DNA of 64,000 nt from Membranipora membranacea (Eukaryota > Bryozoa > Gymnolaemata > Cheilostomatida > Membraniporidae). Position 1 is the stretch's first letter. Each line of letters opens with the position of its first letter. Location of the stretch: assembly GCA_914767715.1 (NCBI GenBank), contig OU612072.1, positions 26,412,001 to 26,476,000 of the forward strand. The letters are read 5' to 3'. A program made the translations under genes and the position numbers. Below the pieces are notes generated by a model. That model did not search any database. It saw nothing but the letters and a program-made list of their open reading frames with translations, and was not told the origin of the DNA. Shown piece by piece: positions 46,946 to 59,967 of this stretch.

Positions 46946-48229
46946 TTAGTATTGTCGGTGTGGGTTGTATCGGTGTGGGCTGTAGGTAGTTGGCCTGTAG
47001 TGAGGCTCTGTAAAACAAAGGCGACAATGTGTGGAACAACGAAAGGTGAGTGTATTGAAAATCGCTAAAATGGTCTCATTATTGGTAGGTTAATTCTGTG
47101 TAATATTTTGAGGGCATGTTTTATCAACAAATCTTATCACAATAGCGCTTTTGGTGGTGATTTTTGAAGCTTGAGTATCGAGAGTGTTGACGCACAAATT
47201 CCATGACATGAAGGCAATATTTGATGATTAACTTTAAGATTAAATTAGGTGTGTACTAAGACCAGCGCTAACCTAATATTGTTTAAATTGTCTTGCATTT
47301 CGCTCAGATGATGGACATATTTTCACTCACTTTGGACTCTGGTTTGACTGTCCTCTCCGTAGCACTTAGCTCCACCACAGGATGGATATGGTTTGCTGCA
47401 GCTTCTGGTTCTGGTTTGGTTGTAATTGTGTGAGATCTTAGACCATTCGGACCAGTCAGAAAATCCTCCATCAACTAAGAATAAGAAAAACATTCGAATG
47501 AAGGGAATATTTGACACTCTCTTCGATGCCACTCTCTCCCTCTGCCTAAAAAGATTACACAGTTTATCCAAATCTCACCGTGATATCAGTCAACATTTTG
47601 GCTATACACCCTTCATATCAGTCACATGCACATAAGAGATATACAAGCTGGTGAATTTTTCAGGACAGTTAATAGACTTCGTACCTGGGCAGCATATCTG
47701 GTTGCAGCGTTGCATGGATTCGCTTCTTCCAACACATCCCTTGTTTCCATGTCCATATCCGTAAACCTCCTTTGTCACACATTCTCTTGTTCTGAATCTT
47801 TCTCCTCCTCCGCATGACTTGGTGCAGGTGCCATATTCTCCCCATGCAGCCCACTCGCTCACTACAATCAAAATGTCAGATGTTGATGGACGTTATCAAG
47901 CGCTCTCTTATGGATTTTTCTAAACAAAATTGTTCTATAGCATTTATTGTAACTATGCTTCAATGAGACAAAGTTTTACTTACCATATTGTCTTGGCTTA
48001 TATGTTGTGGTTGTTTTGTAATATTCGGCGCTCACAAAGGCCACAGCCACTATAGCCAGTAGGATCAATTTTGTCATAGCTGCAGAAAAAAAGATACACT
48101 TTACAAGAGGCATGAAGAAAGATTTTTTTTGAGCCTGATCAGCCAATGACAAACAAGACAATGCACAACATCGTACAATAAAACTAGGTAATATTCAAAA
48201 AATGTCAATAGTATTGAGCACTCACCCAT
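46946..48229 (-). CDS. Gene G: small secreted two-TSR protein, subfamily 2
   Basis: Minus-strand coding exons are 48229-48226 (ATGG), 48079-47984, 47861-47685, 47474-47331 and 47007-46946, phase 1 throughout, giving 160 residues. The signal peptide is MAMTKLILLAIVAVAFVSA and the linker is EYYKTTTTYKPRQY. TSR1 (SEWAAWGEYGTC, TKSCGGG, RTREC, GNKGCVG, QICC) has seven cysteines and the O-fucosylation-type CxxSCxxG motif. TSR2 (VDGGFSDWSEWS, NQTRTRSC, PSCGG, CYGEDSQ) has three cysteines; NYNQT in it has a potential N-glycosylation site (NQT). The tail is KPHYRPTTYSPHRYNPHRQY then TAA. It is one codon shorter in exon 4 than gene F. Introns as well as exons are almost identical to H and I, which points to very recent duplication or gene conversion. 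It is predicted to be secreted, with no assigned partner. Confidence 0.89.
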
Positions 48230-48261
48230 TTTAGTTGCTCTTTCTTGTGAATTTGAAACTT

Positions 48262-48320
48262 GAATGATACTAACTAATGCACAGCATGATCTTTATATAC
48301 TCTTTCGTTGCCATGGTAAT
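48262..48320 (-). promoter_or_regulatory. Gene G promoter: X-box-like site, TATA box, initiator
   Basis: On the minus strand, ATTACCATGGCAAC (48320-48307), 7 bases, TATATAAA (48299-48292), then TCATTC (48267-48262). Confidence 0.8.
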
Positions 48321-48589
48321 AACATTTCAATAATCAACCAACTTGATCAAGAAAATAATCTACCCACATGGCAGAGAAATTCGTCAGATTTCCTTTTTGG
48401 CCACATTTTGGTCGTTGCAATAAATCTTAAGATCAATATGACACATCATAAACAATTACTGCCAGGACTTGATTGGTATTTTATAAATAGCAATTTTGAG
48501 TAATATCAGGATTTATGTGCATACAACTATCAAATCAAAAACATCTGTTGATGTATAGAGAGAAGAGGCTAGCATGGTAATTAGACACA

Positions 48590-48765
48590 CAGTCTGTTTG
48601 GATCAGGACAATAAAAACAGCAGGTATACTGTGGGTTGCAAGCAATAAACAATTCCCCCCCTGCCCTTTCGAGAAAAGATCAGCCGGCAATCGGGAGCTA
48701 AGGTATAAAGCCACCAGCACTTAAGGGGGTCCGTAGGGCAATTAAATAAGACCTGGTGTAAAGAA
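48590..48765 (+). mobile_element. Truncated SINE upstream of gene G
   Basis: Matches the 3' half of the SINE at 38990-39290 (CAGGACAATAAAA, CCCTGCCCTTTCGAGAAAA, AATAAGACCT). The left part, including the B box, is missing; the conserved block TAATTAGACACAC joins straight to the SINE body, as in gene H, so the deletion predates the G/H split. Confidence 0.65.
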
Positions 48766-49259
48766 AGAAAATCATGATGATAATCATGGCAATTTGAGTA
48801 AGTTTGCTCCCATATTTCTAATTCATGAACTGAAGTGACAAAAATTGAAATTCCTAGTTTTTAACTATCGGAAATCAATAAGAGTGGTTTATCATTCGGA
48901 TTGAGTGGTTTTACAGTATATTTTCTAATATTAACTCCTAAACATTTTTGAGAACCAAATACTTAGGAAGACATAAATTACCCCTCTTGCCTCCTGTGAT
49001 TTGGTGAAATCGGCAGTTCATTTGAGCCATCATTCATTATATACATGGAGTCATGTGATTAACACACATCACACAGAAGTTACACAGTAAGTTATCTATC
49101 AATCCAACCTGATATTACCCTCTCCCCCCTCCCTCCTATGCTGACTTCCAAGGATGACTTTTGCAGGTTGTGCAGGAAGAGTGGATCACCCCACTTGATG
49201 TGAGTAAATGCATTAGAATGTTTTTTTCTTTTGCTCTGATGATATGTTTAATTCCTTCT

Positions 49260-52220
49260 TATTGATTAGTTGTTCTAAAGCTTTTCTGAACTATGATAAT
49301 GATGAATTGAGCAGACAAATTCTTAGGTATTTGAAATGATTCATTCATACTATTCATTGGCATTCTTGTCATCTAAATCTACTACTTGTAGTGTCTTAAC
49401 GACTGCTGCCACTCATCAAAATGTGTGCTCATTAAATTCTGTATGACTCAAAGATAACCAATTAAGGCATACATCTTGAAGTTGCGCAAACTGATTTTCA
49501 AAGTAAGACTGTAACTGCCTCACTATATACTTTAGATAATTGATTAAAACCCTGATCTTGCCGATCAGTTTGTGCAAATTATTTGTCATTTGAATAACAA
49601 TCCTGAGATTGCTGTTTCATATCATAAATTCGGAGCAACAGAATTCAAGAGAAGTATAAGCCTGGAGCAATCCACCTCCCCGCCGGATTCCAACCTACAA
49701 GTCCTGTAGCAGCAATCTCCGGGCAATGAATAGCAAATGCGCTAACATATTGTGCCATCTGGCCATCAAACCACCCTATCACCATGTGTAATCAAATTTT
49801 AAGTAGTAGACAGCAGGAGATCGGTTGTAACATCCAGATTTTTTTTCAAATTGCCTCAAAGCTACAGTCTGTCAAATACCATGAGTCAATCCTGACATAC
49901 ATTGTCAAAGTGTACACCATGTTTGACATTTCTCTAGAGGCTTTAGGTAACCAGGAAAATCCTGTTCAGATCAATAAAGTGAGTTTTTGGGAGATATTAT
50001 CTTTTTCGGCAATTTTGCCACAGATTTACCTAACATCAACATTCCAACTCTTTCCTGTTATGATGTGAAACTAGTTGGTAAATTTGACATGTTATAATTC
50101 ATTGCCAAGCCAGTACACTATTTAATATTACTTCTTAATTTAGAAAGGATATTTGATGATTATGAGTTATGACTTTGCATTTTCTTGAGAATGAATTGAA
50201 AGACTTGACCATTAGTGTTGTGGTTGCTGAGGTTGTTGTTGAAGGTTCGTTTGAATTGCAGTGGTATTCAGATTGGTTATGAACAAGGTGTGCTCTATAC
50301 TGCAATAAACAGAAAATTATCCGCAAGTGAATTGTAGCCTTGTAGGCTCATGTAGCATTACAAAAGTTATGTCCAGGGGTTAATGGTATTCAATTTTGAC
50401 TTGTGACAAACCTGTCTCAATTTTGTTCTCTCAATTAACTCTGTGCCAAAAAAAAGTAACCGCACAACCTACACATCCCCTACATATTTAAACAAATACC
50501 TGTTGATGAGATGGCCGGGGAATTTAAGACTAATTGGTTTGCCCCTTTTTTTACTATTGTACACACCTACAGCTATGATTAGTTACTGTGTTCTAGACTG
50601 ATTGCGCCTTTCGCGTCCATAAATCTTTTGGTTTTAAAAAGCTATTATTCATTAAAGCAATAAAGAAATAAGAAATTACTGAGAAATCTAAAATTATCTC
50701 ATTTACTGTAAAACCATTAGCCAGTTCAAAGCAATTATCCTCACCAGTGACTCAGCCTATCACTATAGATCATTTACTCACTTCTGACTTCAGGAAATCA
50801 TTTGGGAGGGTGAACACATAAATTAACTTCTATTTCCTAATGCCTGATTTAGATGTGATACAGGGACACCAATATTATATCATTTGTTACCAGTTTTTAA
50901 TCAAATCAATAATCAAAGCTGTAGTTGCGTACAATGATTAAAAAGGGGCAAACCAATTAGGCTTAAACTGTATGTCACTCCTAGGGTCCCAAATATTAAA
51001 AAAACCGAATCATATATTCCCTGGCCATATTAGCCACAGATGAGGGATGTGTAGGCTGTAAGCTAGTTTATAGTCCATCCACAGCTAATATAGAGAAAAA
51101 TAGCAATACAAATTGAACCAGGCTTGTCACAACTCATCAAAACTAAATACCATTAACCCTAGGATATAACGTTTACAATGCTATTTAAACCATCATTTTC
51201 AACATCGTACCTCAACCCCTCCCCCCACGAATGAAAATTCTCTCTGTGTTTCATAGCTTCGAAACAAAAGTACATACTGCAATGAGACCTGCAGCTGACT
51301 TGTGATTATCAGGAGAGACATCCATTCAAACATAAAATAAACTCGAATTTTACATACCTTGTATTGTACTAATGAGATAACACAGGACCTATCCAACTAA
51401 TCCCATCAGCCTGTAAGGTATTTTTCGCGTTGATGGCGAGGCTGCAAATCACTTGCCAAATTGTCATCTGCTTATAGGCAGTCCCAAGCACACCTTGTTC
51501 CCACCTATTCAGCAATGTATATCTGATTACCACAGCAGTTCATGACAGAGTTTACCTGCTTCTGCTTCTCTTTAAACGCATGATAATCAAATCTCCCTTT
51601 TTGATAAACAAGAAGTTTTTTGTATCCCGGCTTTTCATTTCATTTAAGATTTGTATTTACCCTTTCACATCATATCTGAAAGAAGTATGAATTAAGTTTG
51701 GTAAATCTCCTGTAATATTTCCGAAAGGCGGCAATATTTAGCATATTTCTTTGAGACGGGTTTGAATATTAACAGGATTTTCCCGGTTATCTAGAACTTC
51801 TAGAAATTTTAAACATCTTGACACTTTTGACAGCCTATGTCATGATTGACTCATGGTATTTCCTTGATGTACTGGGATGGCGTGACTACCAGATGGCCAG
51901 ACGGCACAGTTGATAAGCGCCATGCCTAAGGGGCCTTAAATGCTTTAGCAGTAAACCAAAATTATAGAAATTGCCTTGTCATTGGCACTTTTGGCAATTT
52001 TAGTTTTGGCGTCAGAAAACAATCTGTAAAAAATTTTAAGTCCTAAGGAAGTGATTTAGATGAAATTCGTCAATTTTTTGACTGACACTTTAAAAAACAT
52101 CAATCACTTGTCACAGGCAGAAATTAAGTACCTGTAACACAATAAATCAGTTTGAAGTAAATATATTACATACCTAACAATTTAAAACTTTTCTGTTACA
52201 TTCATTACAATTCAAGCTCT
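49260..52220. repeat. Large imperfect palindrome 1
   Basis: The centre lies at about 50616/50617, where GCGCCTTTCGCGT meets CCATAAATC. The left arm matches 39750-43555 (minus the LINE) in direct orientation; the right arm matches the same block reversed, for example GGTTTGCCCC (50539) mirrored by GGGGCAAACC (50945), and the AACCAGGAAAATCCTG class of words (49950) mirrored near 51780. The arms are about 1.4-1.6 kb with internal deletions. Confidence 0.7.
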
Positions 52221-53157
52221 GTTTTATGATTAGTGAAAAGTGCTGTGTCAATGGTGTGAAACTTTGGTGCTTTGAACTGTCTTTTTTTTTGCCAAGAGGG
52301 ATAGAATTTTCAAATCCCAACAATATGGTGTTGCTTTATGTGTCTAATGGAACTAATAATTTGTTAGATTTTATGGCTGCGTTATAGCTTCAAATTTTCT
52401 TTCTGGACTGATTCTGCCTTATAACGCTGATTCATTTCTGATCTGCTGTGTGGTGGAGGCAGATTTTTTTTTTTGATGTCCAAAATTGATAGGGATTAAT
52501 GTGCGCTTTGTTTCATAATTGATGAGCCTAATTCTTGTCAACATGTCAATTATGCCCTCATCTTGCAAATGGCACTCTCTGTCACCCTAAACTCAGTACT
52601 TTTTTCAAATTTTCTAGGATGCCCCGGATTTGTGCAAATAAAGTTAAGCTCAGAAAACTTTTTAGGGACCAGGATTCAAGTATGCAACTAATTTGGGTAG
52701 CATTGACGTTTAAAAATAACTCCACCAATCCACTCATCACTGTTAGGAATATTTTCAATAGTGTGCTTCTGTGTGGATTGAATACGGAGGCATTTCAGTT
52801 ACCAAACCAGGAGAGACTGTACGGTGCGGAGGACTGGACTGAGTATGCATCCTGTTTTTTCGTTTCAAAAGCTGAATATGAATACTTCCTGACCACCCAG
52901 GAGAGCCGGACAAACGGATATCTTGTGATAACAGAGGTTTTAAAAAAACATTATCAAATGTTTTTTTTCTAAAAGCCGAGCATAAAAAAACTCCACAATA
53001 ATTTGTTCAGCCCTTAGACAGCCATAGTGCTTATTCATTTTTTCTCACTATGTCTACTTCATGTGATCAGTATAACCCATACCGCAGTAAAGTACATATT
53101 TAAACTATATAAGCCTTCAGCAGGTATGACAAAATAGAAAGATCATAATGAAAGCTC

Positions 53158-53252
53158 ATCACACACACGTACACGCATACTCACACACGCATACTCACAC
53201 ACACATACACACATACTCACACACGCACGCGCAGACTCACACACGCACACAT
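53158..53252 (+). repeat. Degenerate CA-rich microsatellite
   Basis: A run of CACACA with GCATACT and CGCACG variants, roughly 95 bases. The open frame across it (a His/Thr repeat) is a by-product of the repeat. Confidence 0.85.
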
Positions 53253-54001
53253 ATCAAACTAAAATGTGAGGAAGTTCAGCGTAATTTGCGATTACATCCT
53301 GACAAGGGGTTCTCTAGAATGGTTGGAGTCTCAAATATGTTTGCAGATTGGCTTTAAAAATTGTGGGTCTATTAGATTCTTCCAATGAACTTGAATGCAT
53401 CATATTTTCATGCGTCATTTTCCTATTGATGATAGTGTCCTGTGTTTGTCCTTTCTGATTTTCGCAAGGCTGAAGATGAAAAGTGGTCTTGATGTAATAT
53501 CCACTAGTATATTACCTAAACTGTTGTTAGCAATGCATTCACTTGACTTTGTTATCTTAGAGGTATTAAAACATTTGAGGTCCGTCAATGATTTGCATAA
53601 TATCAAGTCCATCTTTCTTTTCCTTACTTTTTTTATATGGGTGTTAAGTAAAACATTATCATTGAATGATTATCATCCAAAACAAAAACTCATATTTGTG
53701 TACATGTGATGTGCGCAATGTTAGATTCCTCAGTCCTGAATGAATTAAATTTCATCGGCTACTTTCTTGACCATCTATATCCAAGGTGCTTCTTAGTTTG
53801 TGTTGAATTGTCACCATCGGACAAAGGAACTTGAAAGCAAGAAATATCGGTTACCCTGGGTAGTAGTCTGTAGTTGGGAATTATATTGATATTTTCTACG
53901 ATGTAAATATTTCTATCGTTCCCATAATTATTGTAGTTGGAATGCTGAGTCTTATAGGAGGAGACAAAAAAGATTAGATAAATGTTGAATGCAATAATAT
54001 A

Positions 54002-54007
54002 TTTATT
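54002..54007 (-). other. Polyadenylation signal of gene H
   Basis: AATAAA on the minus strand, about 165 bases past the stop, in the context shared with F, G and I. Confidence 0.55.
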
Positions 54008-54172
54008 TGATAAAATAAAATGAGCGAAGTACCAATAGGTAAACAATCAAAATCATTACCAACAAAACAACAAACAATAATAATGAATCAAACTGCTTTG
54101 AGGCTTAAATGACTCCAAGTACAGTCAGATCCATCTACCTGTAGTGTATATCCTGTTTTAGTAGTGTCCAGC

Positions 54173-55454
54173 TTAGTATTGTCGGTGTGGGTTGTATCGG
54201 TGTGGGCTGTAGGTAGTTGGCCTGTAGTGAGGCTCTGTAAAACAAAGGCGACAATGTGTTGAACTACGAAAGGCAAGTGTATTGAAAACCGATAAAATGG
54301 TCTCGCTATTAGTCGGTTAATTCTTTGTGATATTTTGAGGGCATGTTTTATAACCAAATCTTATCACAATAGAGCTTTCGGTGGTGATTTTTGAAGCTTG
54401 AGTATCGAGAGTGTTTTCGCACAAATTCCATGACATGAAGGCAGTATTGGATGATTAACTTTAAGATTAAATTAGGTCTGCACTTAGACCAGCGCTAACC
54501 TAATATTGTTTAAATTGTCTTGCATTTCGCTCAGATGATGGACATATTTTCACTCACTTTGGACTCTGGTTTGACTGTCCTCTCCGTAGCACTTGGCTCC
54601 ACCACATGATGGATATGGTTTGCTGCAGCTTCTGGTTCTGGTTTGGTTGTAATTGTGTGAGATCTTAGACCATTCGGACCAGTCAGAAAATCCTCCATCA
54701 ACTAATAATAAGAAAAGCATTCGAATGAAGGGAATATTTGACACTCTCTTCAATGCCACTCTCTCCCTCTGCCTAAAAAGATTACACAGTTTATCCAAAT
54801 CTTACCGCGATATCAGTCAACATTTTGGCTATACACCCTTCATATCAGTCCCATGCACATAAGAGATATACAAGCTGGTGAATTTTTCAGGACAGTTTAT
54901 AGACTTCGTACCTGGGCAGCATATCTGGTTGCAGCGTTGCATGGATTCGCTTCTTCCAATACATCCCTTGTTTCCATGTCCATATCCGTAAACCTCCTTT
55001 GTCACGCATTCTCTTGTTCTGAATCTTTCTCCTCCTCCACATGACTTGGTGCAGGTGCCATATTCTCCCCATGCAGCCCACTCGCTCACTACAATCAAAA
55101 TGACAGATGTTGATGGGCGTTATCAAGCGCTCTCTTATGGATTTTACTAAACAAAATTGTTATATGGCATTTATTGTAACTATGCTTCTTTGAGACAAAG
55201 TTTTACTTACCATATTGTCTTGGCTTATATGTTGTGGTTGTTTTGTAATATTCGGCGCTCACACAGGCCACAGCCACTACAGCCAGTAGGATCAATTTTG
55301 TCATAGCTGCAGAAAAAAAAACACTTTACAAGAGGCATGAAGAAAGATTTTTTTTGAGCCTGATCAGCCAATGACAAACAAGACAATGCACAACATCGTA
55401 CAATAAAACTAGGTAATATTTAAAAAATGTCAATAGTATTGAACACTCACCCAT
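54173..55454 (-). CDS. Gene H: small secreted two-TSR protein, subfamily 2
   Basis: Minus-strand coding exons are 55454-55451 (ATGG), 55306-55211, 55088-54912, 54701-54558 and 54234-54173, phase 1 throughout, giving 160 residues. The signal peptide is MAMTKLILLAVVAVACVSA, and the linker EYYKTTTTYKPRQY is identical to gene G. TSR1 differs from G by a conservative Val-to-Ile change (GNKGCIG). TSR2 and the tail (KPHYRPTTYSPHRYNPHRQY) match G. All ten cysteines, the WAAW motif and the CxxSCxxG motif are kept. The start codons of G and H are about 7.2 kb apart in the same orientation, so they are tandem duplicates. It is predicted to be secreted. Confidence 0.89.
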
Positions 55455-55486
55455 TTTAGTTGCTCTTTCTTGTGAATTTGAAACTT

Positions 55487-55545
55487 GAATGATACTAACT
55501 AATGCACAGCATGATCTTTATATACTCTTTCGTTGCCATGGTAAT
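55487..55545 (-). promoter_or_regulatory. Gene H promoter: X-box-like site, TATA box, initiator
   Basis: On the minus strand, ATTACCATGGCAAC (55545-55532), 7 bases, TATATAAA (55524-55517), then TCATTC (55492-55487). Confidence 0.8.
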
Positions 55546-55814
55546 AACATTTCAATAGTCAATCAACTTTATTGGGAAAATAATCCACCCACATGGCAGA
55601 GAAATTCGTCAGATTTCCTTTTTGGCCACATTTTGGTCGTTGCAATAAATCTTAAGATCAATATGACACATCATAAACAATTACTGCCAGGACATGATTT
55701 GTATTTTATAAATAGCAATTTCGAATAATATCAGGATTTATGTGCGTACAACTATCAAATCGAAAACATCTGTTGATGTATAGAGAGAAGAGGCTAGCAT
55801 GGTAATTAGACACA

Positions 55815-55998
55815 CAGTCTGTTTGGATCAGGACAATAAAAACAGCAGGTAAACTGTGGGTTGCAAGCAATAAACAATTCGCCCCCTGCCCTTTCGAGAA
55901 AAGATCAGCCGGCAATTGGGGGCTAAGGTATAAAGCCACCAGCACTTAAGGGGGTCCGTTAAATAGGGCAATTAAATAAGACCTAGTGTAAAGAAAGA
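55815..55998 (+). mobile_element. Truncated SINE upstream of gene H
   Basis: Same truncated copy and same left junction as upstream of gene G (48590-48765), so it was carried along in the tandem duplication. It keeps a few bases more at the 3' side (GTCCGTTAAATAGGGC). Confidence 0.65.
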
Positions 55999-56499
55999 AA
56001 ATCATGATGATAGTCATGGCAATTTGAGTAAGTTTGCTCCCATATTTCTAATTCATGAACTGAAGTGACAAAAATTGAAATTCCTAGTTTTTAACAATCG
56101 GGAATCAATATGAGTGGTTTATCATTCGGATTGAGTGGTTTTACAGTATATTTTTTTAATATTAACTCCTAAACATTTTTGAGGACCAAATACTTCGGAA
56201 GACATAAATTACCCCTCTTGCCTCCTGTGATTTGGTGATATCGGCAGTTCATTTGAGCCATCGTACATGTCCATATACATGGAGTCATGTGATTGACACA
56301 CATCACACAGAAGATACACAGTAAGTTATTTATCAATCAAACCTGATATCACCCTCTCCCCCTCCTTCTATGCTGACTTCCAAGGATGACTTTTGCAGGT
56401 TGTGCAGGAAGAGTGGATCACCCCACTTGATGTGAATAAATACATTAGAATGATTTTTCTTTTGCTCTGATTATATGGTTAATTCCCTCTTATCGATTA

Positions 56500-57511
56500 G
56501 TTGTTCTAAAGCTTTTCTGAACTATGATAATGATGAATTGAGCAGACAAATTCTTAGGTATTTGATATGATTCATTCATACCATTCATTGGCATTCCATT
56601 TACTAAATCTCTGCAGGTGACAAGTGATTGATGTGTTTAAACATTTCAGTCAAATGTCATCTAAATCTACTACTTGTAGTGTCTTAACTACTGCTGCCAC
56701 TCATCAAAATGTGTGCTCATTAAATTCTGTATGACTCAAAGATAACCAATTAAGGCCTACATCTTGAAGTTGCGCAAACTGATTTTCAAAGTAAGACTGT
56801 AACTACCTCACTACATACGCTAGATAATTGATTAAAACCCTGATCTTGCCGATCAGTTTGTGCAAATAATTTATCATTTGAATAACAATCCTGAGATTGC
56901 TGTTTCGTATCATAAATTCGGAGCAACAGAATTCAAGAGAGGTATAAGCCTGGAGCAATCCACCTCCCCGCCAGATTCCAACCTACAAGTCCTGTAGCAG
57001 CAATCTCCTGGCAATGAATAGCAAATGCGCTAACATATTGTGCCATCTGGCCATCAAACCACCCTATCACCATGTGTAAAAAAATTTTAAGTAGTAGACA
57101 GCAGGAGATCGGTTGTAACATCCAGATTTTTTTTCAAATTGCCTCAAAGCTACAGTCTGTCAAATACCATGAGTCAATCCTGACATACATTGTCAAAGTG
57201 TACACCATGATTGGGATTTCTCTAGAGGCTTTAGGTAACCAGGAAAATCCTGTTCAGATCTATAAAGTGAGTTTTTGGGAGATATTATCTTTTTCGGCAA
57301 TTTTGCCACAGATTTACCTAACATCGACATTCCAACTCTTTCCTGTTATGATGTGAAATTAGTTGGTAAATTTGACAGGTTACAATTCATTGCCAAGCCA
57401 GTACAAAATTTAATATTACTTATTAATTTAGAAAGGATATTTGATGATTATGAGTTATGACTTTGCATTTTCTTGATAATGAAGTGAAAGTCATGACCAT
57501 TAGTGTTGTGG

Positions 57512-57546
<35 letters not shown>

Positions 57547-59510
57547 GAAGGTTCGTTTGAACTGCAGTGGTATTCAGATTGGTTATGAACAAGGTGTGCT
57601 CTATACTGCAATAAACAGAAAATTCTCCGCAAGTGAATTACAGCCTCGCAATCAAGGCAAGGGGGCTGGGCGAGGACCATTGGCTCAAGTATCATTACAA
57701 AGGTTATGGCAAGGGGTCAATGGTATTCAATTTTGACTTGTGACAAACCTTTCTCAATTTTGTTCTCTCAATTAACCCTGTGCCAAAAAAAAGTAACCGC
57801 ACAACCTACACATCCCCTACATATTTAAACAAATACCTGTTGATGAGATGGCCGGGGAAATTAAAACTAATAGGTTTGCCCCTTTTTTTATTAGTGTACA
57901 CACCTACAGCTATGATTAGTTACTGTGTTCTAGACTGATTGCGCCTTTTGCGTCCATACATCTTTGGGTTTCAAAAAGCTATTACACATTAAAGCAATAA
58001 AGAAATAAGAAATTACTGAGAAATCTTAAACTATTATCATTTACCGCAAAACCATTAGCCAGTTCAAGGCACTTCCTCGCCCTTCACTCAGCCTATCAGT
58101 ATAAATCATTTACTCACTTCCTACTTCAGGAAAGTATTTGCGAGGGTGAACACAGAAATTAACTTGTAATTCCTAATGCCTGATTTAGATGTGATACACA
58201 ACACCAATATTTTATCATTTGTTGCCAGTTTTTAATCCAATAAATAATCAAAGCTGTAGTTGCGTACAATAATTAAAAAAGGGGCAAACCAATAAGGCTT
58301 AAACTATATGTCACTCCTAAAGTCCCAAATATTTCAAAACCAAATCATATATATTAGCCACAGATGAGGGATGTGTAGGCTGTGCGCTAATTTATAGTCC
58401 CTCCACAGCTAATAGAGAGAAAAATAGCTATACAAATTGAACCAGGTTTGTCACAAGTCATTAAAACTAAATACCATTGACCCTAGGATACAACCTTTAC
58501 AATGCTATTTAAATAATCATTTTCAACAAAATACCTCAACCCCCCCAACACAAATAAACATTCTCTCTGTGATTGATAGCTTCGAAATAAAAGTGCATAA
58601 TGTAATGAGATCTGCAGCTGACTTGTGATTATCAGGAGAGACATCCAACCGAATATAAAATAAACATAAATTTTACATACCTTGTACTGTACTAATGAGA
58701 TAAAGCAGGAACTATCCAACTAATACCATCAGCCTGTAAGGTATTTTTGGCATTGATGGCGAGGCTGCAAATCACTTGCCAAATTGTCGTCTGTTTATAG
58801 GCAGTCCCAAGCACACCTTGTTCCCACCTATTCAGCAATGTATATCTGATTACCACAGCAGTTCATGACAGAGTTTACCTGCTTCTGCTTCTCTTTAAGC
58901 GCATGACAATCAAATCTCCCTTTTTGATAAACAAGAAGTTTTTTGTATCCCGGCTTTTCATTTTATTAAAGATTTGTATTTACCCTCTCACATCATATCT
59001 GAAAGAAGTATGAATTATGTTTGGTAAATCTGCTGTAATATTTCCGAAAGACCGCAATATTTAGCATATTTCTTTGAGACGGATTTGGATATTCACAGGA
59101 TTTCCTGGTTATCTAGAACTTCTAGAAATTTTAAACATCTTGACACTTTTGACAGCCTATGTCATGATTGACTCATGGTATTACCTTGATGTACTGGGAT
59201 GGCGTGATTACCAGATGGCCAGACGGAACAGTTGATAAGCGCCATGCCTAAGGGGCCTTAAATGCTTTAGCAGTAAACCAAAATTATAGAAATTGCCTTG
59301 TCATTGGCACATTTGGCAATTTTAATTTGGCGTCAGACACAGTCTGTAAAAAATTTTAAGTCCTAAGGAAGTGATTGAGATGAAATTCGTCAATTTTTTG
59401 ACTGACACTTTAAAAAACATCAATCACTTGTCACAGGCAGAAATTAAGTACCTGTAACACAATAAATCAGTTTGAACTAAATATATTACATACCTAACAA
59501 TTTATAGCTT
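56500..59510. repeat. Large imperfect palindrome 2
   Basis: The centre lies at about 57953/57954 (GCGCCTTTTGCGT meeting CCATACATC). Arms correspond block by block with palindrome 1; GGTTTGCCCC at 57873 is mirrored by GGGGCAAACC near 58280. Confidence 0.7.
57511..57547 (+). repeat. (GTT)n microsatellite
   Basis: Twelve or so GTT units. The equivalent places in the other copies are shorter (about 7 units at 60583-60603, an interrupted form at 50211-50241), showing slippage since duplication. Confidence 0.9.
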
Positions 59511-59967
59511 TTCTGTTACATTCATTACAATTCAAGCTCAGATTTATGATTAGTGAAAAGTGCTGTGTCAATGGTGTGAAACTTTGGTGCTTTGAACTGT
59601 CTTTTTTTTTGCCAAGAGGGATAGAATTTTCAAATCCCAACAATATGGTGTTGCTTTATGTGTCTAATGGAACTAATAATTTGTGCAAAAAAAGTTAAGC
59701 TCAGACAACTTTTTAGGGACCAGGATTCAAGTATGCAACTAATTTGGGTAGCATTGACGTTTAAAAGTATATCCACCAATCCACTCATCACTGTTAGGAA
59801 TATTTTCAATAGTGTGCTTCTGTGTGGATTGAATACAGAGGCATTCCAGTTACCAAACCAGGAGTGACTGTACGGTGCTGAGGACCGGACTGAGTATGCA
59901 TCCTGTTTTTTTGTTTCAAAAGCTGAATATGAATACTTCCTAACCGCCCAGGAGAGCCGGACAAACG

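Larger units (their letters stand above)
48766..54001. other. Intergenic between G and H
   Basis: No gene called. It holds a large palindrome (49260-52220), the 52220-52980 block, a CA-rich satellite and the 53340-53760 block (again at 62065-62480). The 94-codon plus frame at 49784-50068 is repeated at 57072-57356, but a third copy (60130-60360) carries a 14-base insertion and stop, and the F copy (40060-40270) is not open; I regard it as non-coding. The 145-codon frame at 52535-52972 is shortened by a stop in the copy at 59658-59867. Confidence 0.5.

Noticed and set aside
47626-47817. Plus-strand frames across 47426-47817, 54653-55044 and 63433-63747
   Set aside because: Antisense shadows of TSR exons 3 and 4 in genes G, H and I.
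49784-50068. 94-codon plus frame repeated at 57072-57356
   Set aside because: Kept open in two near-identical copies simply because they are recent duplicates; the third copy (60130-60360) has an insertion and early stop, and the F copy is not open.
52535-52972. 145-codon plus frame with copies at 59658-59867 and 45870-46230
   Set aside because: Interrupted in other copies, and an overlapping minus frame is open instead in one of them. It behaves as a repeat, not a gene.
53395-53709. 104-codon plus frame, copy at 62113-62370
   Set aside because: Part of the intergenic duplicated block; the copy ends differently, and the related F-unit sequence (35940-36100) has no frame.
57503-57736. Leu-rich and Thr-rich frames over the (GTT)n tract, also at 60495-60790
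   Set aside because: Homopolymer reading of a trinucleotide microsatellite, with lengths varying between duplicated copies.
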